The position numbers and the translations under genes were made by a program. A stretch of 8,715 nt of DNA, from positions 1 to 8,715 of the forward strand of contig WRMT01000116.1 in NCBI GenBank assembly GCA_009777005.1, given 5' to 3'. Below, one piece after another: positions 1 to 6,300 of the stretch (position 1 is the stretch's first letter; every line of letters starts with the position of its first letter). This DNA is from Methanobrevibacter sp. (GTDB lineage Archaea; Methanobacteriota; Methanobacteria; Methanobacteriales; Methanobacteriaceae). Under the pieces are notes generated by a model. That model ran no database searches, was not told the DNA's origin, and worked only from the letters and a program-made list of their open reading frames with translations.

Positions 1-642
1 ATTTTACTCCCTCCAAAATTACTATCAAGATAAATATCATGATAAGAATCAAGAAATCTGTTTTAATCCTTGCAATTGAATTAAATTTAACAAAAACAAT
101 CGAAATTTTATTCATTTTGGGATTATTATCAATATTAGTTGTATTTTTCATAAATTTAGCTATTGATTACCAACAATCTGGATTGGATGTCCAATATCAT
201 GAAACAAAGAAGTTAAACCCCAAGGATAAAAGAATTTCTCATTTGCACATTTATAATAATATTGAAGCTAACTAATCATATTCACATTTTGAAAAAAATA
301 CTCTTAAAATTCTTATTTGCTGAATAAATAGCTATTCCAATAATAAAAACATTCACTGGAGGAATATAATGATTTTCTGCTTACTAATTAAGCTACCTCC
401 TTTTTCTTCATTATCACTCATCATTTTAACTAAACTGAAAAGAACATCTTCATCATATTAAATCTGTAAATATCAAAAAATTCTCTATAAACCTCAAAAG
501 CATTATCTTTGTTTTCATGTTCCAAAAAATTATTTATGGACATTTTCATAACAACTTTAGAAAATTTTTCATGACCACTAATTTCTAACTCATTAAAAAA
601 TTTAGAAACATAATTTTTAAGCTTAATATCATTACTTATCAT
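1..642 (-). pseudogene. Decayed HD-domain protein gene, 5' part, runs off left edge
   Basis: No intact reading frame covers this stretch, but minus-strand segments in successive frames join into one protein-like sequence. Segment A (642 to about 438) starts MISNDIKLKNYV and reads to MMKMFFS. B (about 439 to 381) reads LVKMMSDNEEKGGSLISKQ. C (380 to 282) contains AENHYIPPVNVFIIGIAIYS. D (about 282 to 163) contains SLFHDIGHPIQI after an in-frame TAG at 268-270. E (163 to about 57) contains IAKFMKNTTNIDNN. F (56 to 1) reads FLDSYHDIYLDSNFGGSK and continues past the edge. Each junction needs the same -1 change, as expected from single-base losses. The LFHDIGHP motif (His-Asp codons at 196-201) and the earlier HY(I)xxVNVFIxG motif are typical of HD-type metal-dependent phosphohydrolases, which supports the family call but not a substrate. 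There is an in-frame TAA four codons before the ATG at 642 and no good ribosome binding site. Sequencing error is possible but unlikely, because the long genes nearby are intact despite many homopolymers. Confidence 0.68.
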
Positions 643-860
643 ATTTATCGCTTAAAGTTCGATATTCTATTATTGCCAATTTTGGCATTACCAAAAGTAA
701 CTTGATGAAATCTTTCAAAGTTCGTGAAAAATTAATCAATAGAAAATTTAACAATTTTATCACAGAAGTTTAATGTTTGAAGGAAATTAAATTTCAATGC
801 CTATATATCACATAAAATAACTTTGAAAAAATATTATTTGGAAAATGCTGATAAAGTCAT

Positions 861-1784
861 TTACAGATACTCTTTAACCAGTTTAATATTCTGTTCAATA
901 GCTTCAACAGTTAGATTATCATTATATTTTTTTGCAATTTTTAAAGCTTTTTTATACCATTTCAAACTTTCATCCATCTTTAACTGATAAAAACAAATAA
1001 TACCTTTGTCTCTATAACACAAAAATGAATTTTCACTAACTTCTCGTTTTTCATCAATTTTCATAGTTTCTTCATTAAGTTTATCAGCTTTTTCCAAATA
1101 AGAAGGATTTGTTTTAGATAAATACACCTGAATTAATATATTAATATGCATTATTAGAAAATTATATAAATCTTCATTATTACCCAATTTTCTTGCTAAG
1201 ATTTCAGCAACTTCAACCAAGTCCAATGCCTTGTCAAGATTTCCATTGTCTAAATATTCCATTGCTTTTTTGAAAGATTGAAACATTGATTCTGAAACTT
1301 CATCCTGTTTAATTATCTCTTCAACCTTTTTTAAATCATGCTCAATTGCTTCAACAATGAGACTATCATTATATTTTTTTGCAATTTTTATGGCTTTTTT
1401 ATACCATTTCAAACTTTCATCCATCTTTAACTGATAATAGCAAATAATGCCTTTGTCTCTATAACACATAAAAGATATTTCATCTAATAACCTATCTTCA
1501 TTGATTTTCATTGCTTTTTGATTAAGTTTATCCGCTTTTTGCAAATAAGGAGGATTATTTTTCTTTATAACTTCTTGAATTAATGTACCGACATGTGTAA
1601 TTAAGATATTATATAAATCTTCATTATTATCTGATTTTTTAGCTAATTTTTCAGCAATTTCAAACTTTTTAATAGCTTTGACAGGGAAACCTTTGTTTAA
1701 AAATTCCATTCCTTCATTATAAGCATCATATGTTGATTCTGAATCTTTTTCAAGTTTATCTTTATTTTTTATTCTATGAATCAT
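861..1784 (-). CDS. TPR-repeat protein with internal duplication (307 aa)
   Basis: This is a soluble, lysine-rich, all-helical protein with no signal peptide or membrane segment. It consists of two homologous halves, residues about 19-158 and 168-307, offset by 149 residues. Each half has a TPR-like start (YxxGMEFLNKG / FKKAMEYLDNG, then KAI or KAL), a central NNEDLYNxLI helix pair, and a strongly conserved end containing CYRDKGIIC and YQLKMDESLKWYKKA. TPR proteins usually bind other proteins; no catalytic motif is visible. The ATG at 1784 is preceded by GAGATGAT at 1788-1795, and a TATA-like box lies about 40 bases upstream, so it probably has its own promoter. It points the same way as the 205-aa TPR gene and the STAND gene but is separated from them by about 870 bp of degenerate repeats. 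Its repeats differ from the 40-residue KICREI type, so it is related in kind rather than a copy. Function unknown; a partner or sensor role beside the STAND gene is only a guess from position. Confidence 0.85.
   Translation of the reverse strand: MIHRIKNKDKLEKDSESTYDAYNEGMEFLNKGFPVKAIKKFEIAEKLAKKSDNNEDLYNILITHVGTLIQEVIKKNNPPYLQKADKLNQKAMKINEDRLLDEISFMCYRDKGIICYYQLKMDESLKWYKKAIKIAKKYNDSLIVEAIEHDLKKVEEIIKQDEVSESMFQSFKKAMEYLDNGNLDKALDLVEVAEILARKLGNNEDLYNFLIMHINILIQVYLSKTNPSYLEKADKLNEETMKIDEKREVSENSFLCYRDKGIICFYQLKMDESLKWYKKALKIAKKYNDNLTVEAIEQNIKLVKEYL
895..1467 (-). repeat. Direct repeat pair inside the 307-aa TPR gene (895-1020 and 1342-1467)
   Basis: Two stretches of about 125 bp, offset by 447 bp, differ at only about nine positions by eye. 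They encode the C-terminal part of each half (CYRDKGIIC to VEAIEQ/VEAIEH). The rest of the two halves is clearly more diverged, so this part has either been kept under strong selection or homogenised by gene conversion. An exchange between the two copies would delete or add one 149-residue half in frame. Confidence 0.8.
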
Positions 1785-1787
1785 TTT

Positions 1788-1828
1788 ATCATCTCAATTA
1801 ATTCCTTGACATTGGCACTATAAAATTG
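1788..1828 (-). promoter_or_regulatory. Probable promoter and ribosome binding site of the 307-aa TPR gene
   Basis: On the minus strand a TATA-like ATTTTATAG lies at about 1818-1828, some 25 bases before a likely transcript start near 1797-1800. GAGATGAT (1788-1795) then sits three bases before the ATG at 1784. The box lies just outside the end of the 135-bp element at 1831-1965, so that element sits directly upstream of the promoter. AT-richness makes chance TATA boxes common. Confidence 0.4.
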
Positions 1829-1830
1829 GA

Positions 1831-1965
1831 TTGTAAATTCACTGGGATTTTGCCATCTGAACTTTTCACAAAATCTTGAAAAAATTCCCATAACCTATAT
1901 GAGAGTTATCGAAACTCATAAGAATTGAAAGTTCAAAAAAATTAAAATTCCCAGTCATTTTACAA
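1831..1965 (-). repeat. Degenerate MITE-like element, copy 1
   Basis: The ends form an imperfect inverted repeat of about 22 bp: TTGTAAATTCACTGGGA at 1831 matches the reverse complement of the right end, TTGTAAAATGACTGGGA. Further inside, GAACTTTTC (1859) pairs with GAAAGTTC (1927), and ATGAG/CTCAT arms lie near the centre, so the whole element can fold into one long imperfect hairpin. Read on the minus strand it aligns along nearly its full length with 2088-2222 on the plus strand, at roughly 70% identity by eye; the best blocks are ATAACTCTC and TTTGTGAAAAGTTC. No coding frame is evident. It could be a dead miniature transposable element or a structured intergenic repeat. Confidence 0.55.
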
Positions 1966-1967
1966 GA

Positions 1968-2015
1968 CCATGAAATTCACAAGGTATTACCATATCAATT
2001 TTCACAAAACCCACC
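1968..2015 (-). repeat. Partial third copy of the 135-bp element
   Basis: On the minus strand, TGGGTTTTGTGAAAATTG followed by ATGGTAATACC and TGTGAATTTCATGG matches the end block of copy 2 at 2174-2223 (TGGGATTTGTGAAAAGTT, then AAACC and AGTGAATATACAATG) with small gaps. It abuts copy 1 in the same orientation, so the two look like a tandem pair in which this one has lost most of its left part. The similarity is weaker than between copies 1 and 2. Confidence 0.35.
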
Positions 2016-2087
2016 CCCCATAAAATATCTTTGATCTTATGAAATGATTTAAAATTAATGATAATTGATAAATTTTAAAGTTCGACT

Positions 2088-2222
2088 AAATAAAGTCACT
2101 TGGGATTTTTAAATTTTAAAACTTAGCAATTCGCAGGAATTCAATAACTCTCAATAGAATCATGGAAGTTTAAATGGGATTTGTGAAAAGTTCGTATAGC
2201 CAAACCTCTAGTGAATATACAA
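2088..2222 (+). repeat. Degenerate MITE-like element, copy 2 (inverted relative to copy 1)
   Basis: This is the plus-strand counterpart of the element at 1831-1965, of the same length to within a base or two and alignable from end to end. Its terminal parts (AAAGTCACTTGGGA at the left, CTAGTGAATATACAA at the right) are degenerate inverted repeats of one another. The pair therefore forms a head-to-head inverted repeat with about 120 bp between the copies, which could pair as single-stranded DNA or RNA. A 62-codon open frame starting at 2174 overlaps it and is not protein-like. Confidence 0.55.
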
Positions 2223-2650
2223 TGTCAAAATTTATAAATCTACCAAAACTATACATACTCATTTTGCAGAACATAAGTTACAGCACAATTTACCATAGTA
2301 AATTCACTTCTTCAAAAAATATTTTAATATGTCGAAAATTTTCATCAAAAACAATTCAATGAAAACGATTAACGAAACATACTTTCTTCTTTAGTTGGAT
2401 TGCAACATTTGAAAATTGAATCCTACAATGATCAAAAGAAGGCAATATTCAGGATAAAATGGATGAATTCACATATGATGACACAGTTTTATTAATTATA
2501 GCTCTAATCCATATGCTATGTCCAAAAGAGATTAATTAATAATCTAAATTTCTCATGCTTTTGACTAAGCAGTGTCAAGCCACTTGCAATGAAAATAGCA
2601 CATGTGGTTTAGATAAAGCAAAGAGTATTTCTTCTATCTTATAAAAATTG
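2223..2650. other. Gene-free stretch with possible relic coding sequence
   Basis: No full gene is supported here. Short plus-strand open pieces follow one another in different frames: MSKIFIKNNSMKTINE from 2329, LVGLQHLKIESYNDQKK from 2391, and MDEFTYDDTVLLIIALIHML from 2459. They might be remnants of one gene, but I do not recognise a family. Nothing convincing was seen on the minus strand or as a structured RNA. Confidence 0.35.
2459..2539 (+). CDS. Possible 26-residue small protein or gene relic
   Basis: The ATG at 2459 is preceded by AGGAT three bases upstream, a spacing similar to the AGGTGAT-aaa-ATG of the 205-aa gene. The product begins MDEFTYDDTV, continues with a short hydrophobic stretch (LLIIALIHML) and ends CPKEIN. 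The composition looks more like real protein than the surrounding frames, but it is short, on the opposite strand to its neighbours, and the frame is already open for nine codons upstream. It may be the tail of a decayed gene instead. Low confidence. Confidence 0.2.
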   Translation: MDEFTYDDTVLLIIALIHMLCPKEIN

Positions 2651-3268
2651 TTATTCAAATCCTAAAATTTTCCGTCCATATGAAAAATGATCTACAAGAT
2701 GTTTAAGTTCATTTTTTTTAGCAATAGCCATAGCTTCATCTATTAAAAATAAACTTTCACTACGATCGAACCTAGATAATAAACTACCTTGATTAAATAA
2801 TGAAGTTGCTAAACCTTCGTTGTTGTTTATTTCACGACAAATTTTTTCTTGTTCTTCGAATGATTCCATAGCTTTATCAAAATTCAAATTCATATGTTGT
2901 AATTCCCCTATATCACCTAAAGTACTGGCTAATCTCTTTTTGTAGTTGATCTCACGACAAATTTTTTCTACCTTTCTATGTATATTTAATGATTCTTTTA
3001 AATCACCTAAAGCGGCTGTTGCATCAGCTTGAATATCCAAAGAATCTGCTAATCCTCTTTTATCAGTTATTTCACGACAAATTTTTTCTTGTTCTCTTAA
3101 TAATCTCATGGCTTCATTTAACAGTTTTCTACCTCCCTCAAAATCACCATCTCTGAGTATAACTAAACCATTATCTCTGAGTACGACTGCTTGTTTATAT
3201 AATTTGTTGGCTTCATCTTTATTTCCATCGAGATTATTATTTTTTCTTTTTCTAAATCTTTCTAACAT
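2651..3268 (-). CDS. Small TPR protein, stand-alone copy of the STAND sensor repeat (205 aa)
   Basis: The protein begins with a short basic leader (MLERFRKRKNN), then a helical region with LRDNG/LRDGD repeated, then TPR units of exactly 40 residues with EKICREI at residues 61, 101 and 141, and a final degenerate unit. The same spacing and signature recur in the C-terminus of the neighbouring STAND protein, and the two genes share DNA blocks such as TTTCACGRCAAATTTTTTCT (R = A or G) on the plus strand, so they are paralogous at the repeat. The ATG at 3268 has a textbook AGGTGAT at 3272-3278, which fixes the start. The gene lies 63 bp downstream of the STAND gene on the same strand and may be co-transcribed, though a TATA-like box lies in the gap. 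There is no membrane segment or enzyme motif. A likely role is protein binding, for example as co-sensor, adaptor or inhibitor of the STAND protein; this is inferred from repeat sharing and adjacency. Confidence 0.88.
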   Translation of the reverse strand: MLERFRKRKNNNLDGNKDEANKLYKQAVVLRDNGLVILRDGDFEGGRKLLNEAMRLLREQEKICREITDKRGLADSLDIQADATAALGDLKESLNIHRKVEKICREINYKKRLASTLGDIGELQHMNLNFDKAMESFEEQEKICREINNNEGLATSLFNQGSLLSRFDRSESLFLIDEAMAIAKKNELKHLVDHFSYGRKILGFE

Positions 3269-3271
3269 TTT

Positions 3272-3303
3272 ATCACCTAAAAAAAAAAACTATTTTATAT
3301 AAA
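3272..3303 (-). promoter_or_regulatory. TATA-like box, T11 tract and ribosome binding site before the 205-aa TPR gene
   Basis: On the minus strand TTTATATAAA (3293-3303) is followed by a run of eleven T (3279-3289) and then AGGTGAT (3272-3278), three bases from the ATG. If the TATA box is used, transcription would start within or next to the ribosome binding site, giving a very short leader. The homopolymer lies exactly between box and start. Confidence 0.45.
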
Positions 3304-3331
3304 GTTTAACATTTATTAAAGCTTTATTTTA

Positions 3332-6300
3332 CTATAAAGTTATTGAATTATTTTTGTAGGAAAGTTCTTCATAAATTTTCTCACCTTCTTTAAGTTTTTC
3401 GATAGCTTCATCAAAACGACCCAAACTTTTTAGTATCACAGCTTGATTAGCTAAAGAAAAGGCAAGACCTCTTTGGTATTTTAGTTCACGACAGATTTTT
3501 TCTCCTTTTTCGAGTTTTTCCATTGCTTCATCAAAACGACCCAATTCAGTTAGTATAAAGGATTGTTCACCCAAAGAATCTTGTAAACTATATTTTCTAT
3601 GTATTTTTCGGCAAATTTTTTCTTGTTCTTCGAGTTTTTCCATTGCTTCATCAAAACGTTCCTCCCTTCGCAGTATAATAGCTTGGTTGTATAAAGAAGC
3701 TTGTAAACCATGTTTATTATTTATTTCACGGCAAATTTTTTCTTGTTCATTATATAATATCATAGCTTCATCAAAATGACCTAATTTAAATAAGATACTA
3801 GCTTGATTCCCTAATGAAATATGTAAACTAGTTTTATCATTAATTTCGTGACAAATTTTTTCTTTTTCTTTTTGTAATTCCATAGCTTCATCAAAATGAC
3901 CAAATTCTAGTAATATATTTGCTTGGTTGCCTAAAGCTACATGTAAACCATGTTTATAATCTATTTCACGGCAAATTTTTTCTTTTTCTATTTGTAATTC
4001 CATAGCTTCATCAAAACGTCCTTGATTCTTCAGTAAAATGGCTTGATTTCCTATAGAAGCCTGATAATAATCTTTCAATTGATAATCTAAAGAAGCATTC
4101 AAATCATCTTTGGAGATTAATTTTTCGATTGTTTTAGTTATGTAATTGTAAATTAAATTACCTTCCATTAAATATCCGATTTTCATGAAAAACATTCCCA
4201 ATATATAAATATCATTTAAATTAAACTTTGATAAATTATAAACGAATTTTTTGTATGACTCTTTTATAGTGTATTGGGATTGGCTTTCTATCTTGAACCA
4301 ATAATATAATATATCATATTCATGGTTTTTGTCATATAATGTTATGAAATAGTTTAAATCGCATAATGTTTCCATAAGTTTTTCATAGTTTTTAGACTGT
4401 AATAATTGCCAGGTGTATTCATCTAAAACATGATTTGACAGGGGTTTACCTTCGAAATATTCAGCTAATTTTTCATGAAAAATTTCTTTGTTATCCTTTA
4501 AGAAGATATCTTTAATGGTTTGGTTAATTTGTTGGTGATAAAAATTTATTAATAACACATTTTCATTATCTTTTTCAATTAAATAAGGTTTTAAATCAAA
4601 GTAAAGTTTGGACCATATTATGAAAGGTAACTCGTCTTTATCGGGAGAATGTTGAGATTTTCGCCTTTTATAATCAGCCATGACCTCTTTATCATAGGAT
4701 AATATTTCTATTAGTTCATTTTCAGACAAACCATATCTTGCACTAGCTATATAGCACAATGCTTTAGATGTTAATTCTTTACCATGATTTTCATCTTTTG
4801 AAAGTATTTCAAATCTATGAGATATAATTTTTGAAAGTTTTTCTGGTAAAACAATATGTTCCGTATATGATTTCCAATTAATAGCTTCTTCAAATGCAAA
4901 CTTTAAAAATAAAGGGTTTTTAGAAATTTTAAATTTCTTAATAATTTCATTTTCTTGTTTTTCCGTTAATGTTCTATCGGCTTCATCTAGCCATGAATTT
5001 AAAAGTTTTTTTCCACATTCAAGATTCATTTTATGTAATGTTTTAATATTTTCCTCATCAATTTTGTTGTTGATAGCTTTAATTACTTTATTTTTTTTTG
5101 AATCATCAGATATTGTTGATATTATGATTTTCACATTTTTTGGTAGATATTGTGGAAGCCATGCTAATTCGTGTGGATTTTCTATTTCGGATAGTTGGTT
5201 TACTGCATCTATAAAAATAACTAATTGTTCTTTATTAATTGCTAATCCTAATATATTTTGAAATTCCTCTAGAAGTACATTATAATCATTTGGAACCATT
5301 TTATTAAGAATTTCCTGGTACTCCTCACTCATTTGAATGTGTGGAATATATTTTGTTATAATTTCTTTAACTATACTTTTAAGTAACGATGTGATGTTAG
5401 ATGATTCTGGAGTTGCACCTATAAACCTTGAAACTGTCTTTTTATCAGTTTTTTTATATATTTGGCTTAATTGTGCAAGAAGTGCTGTTTTCCCTAAACC
5501 CGATTCGCTTACAATAGCTAAAGGTCTATCATTATCTGAATTTATGTAATCTTTAATTTCTTTTATTATGTCTTCTCTTCCAATGAAGTGATTAGATTTT
5601 TCTTTTGCAAAATTATCATGGATATTGATTTCTTTTTTTAATGGATCTTCTTTGAAATCTTTGATTTGTTCTGAAATTACAGCGGATAACGAAGTGTATA
5701 CATCATCACAGAAGTCTTTAAGGAAGTTATTATTGATTAAGTCGTTATTTTCTTTGTTTGGATAATATTCTTTTAGAATCTCTGGAGTATAATAGTGAAT
5801 ATTGTCTGGAATTTTACATTCTAACTTATTTTTTATGTTTTCCAAGGATTCTATATTTTTTTCGTTGAAATCTCCTTCTTCATCACAATTAAAGAAAATT
5901 TTCATATTTTCCCAATATTCTGGGTATTTTTTGTATTTTTTGAGATTTTCTTTTAGGTTATCTGTTTTTATTTTTCTAAAAAACCCAAAAACATGGTCTT
6001 GTGTATCTTTAACTTCTAATACTCCATTGACTATTTCTTGTTCTGTAGCTGAAGTGAAATATTTTTGAACTTTTTCCTCTCCTTTATCATATAGCTTCAA
6101 TATGTTGTTTTGTAAAATTTTTATAATTTTATTTTCAATATAGTCCCAAGGATCAACCCACGTGTTATTTTTATTTTCTTTGAATTCTTTAAAAAATATC
6201 TTAAGCTTTTTGGAAACGTTTATTATTTCTGAATCATTATCAATATCTATTTCTGTGATTTTTTCCTTTTGAACAAATTCGATTAAAGATTTAAGATTTT

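Noticed and set aside
39..275. Plus-strand open frame of 78 codons with a membrane-like segment
   Set aside because: It lies antisense to the HD-domain relic, has no ribosome binding site, and is open back to the window edge. The minus-strand fragments explain the sequence better.
369..461. Plus-strand 30-codon frame after GGAGGA, with facing CCTCC nearby
   Set aside because: It is antisense to segments A to C of the HD relic. The GGAGG/CCTCC pairing is only five bases across a long loop.
643..860. Possible further coding relic upstream of the HD pseudogene on the minus strand
   Set aside because: An open piece reads plausibly, but it uses CGA codons within a repeated CGAACTTT string, and the frame change needed does not fit the -1 series.
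654..2191. Recurring AAAGTTCG-like octamers in the intergenic regions (about 654, 717, 2078, 2184)
   Set aside because: They are short and AT-rich. The 2184 copy belongs to the 135-bp element; the others have no consistent spacing or flank.
2174..2362. Plus-strand open frame of 62 codons
   Set aside because: It begins inside the degenerate 135-bp element, has no ribosome binding site, and its composition (Ser, Ile, Lys, Thr rich) is not protein-like.
3108..3302. Plus-strand open frame over the start of the 205-aa TPR gene
   Set aside because: Shadow of the minus-strand gene, which has a strong ribosome binding site and repeat homology.
3350..4051. Regular 120-bp repeats considered as a CRISPR or satellite array
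   Set aside because: The periodic unit is translated in one frame into 40-residue TPRs, with no spacer-like variable segments of CRISPR size.
5064..6068. Three plus-strand open frames within the STAND gene (5064-5261, 5337-5549, 5802-6068)
   Set aside because: They are antisense to a continuous coding sequence with recognisable domains; Phe/Ser/Leu-rich products are the usual complement of Lys/Glu-rich coding DNA.
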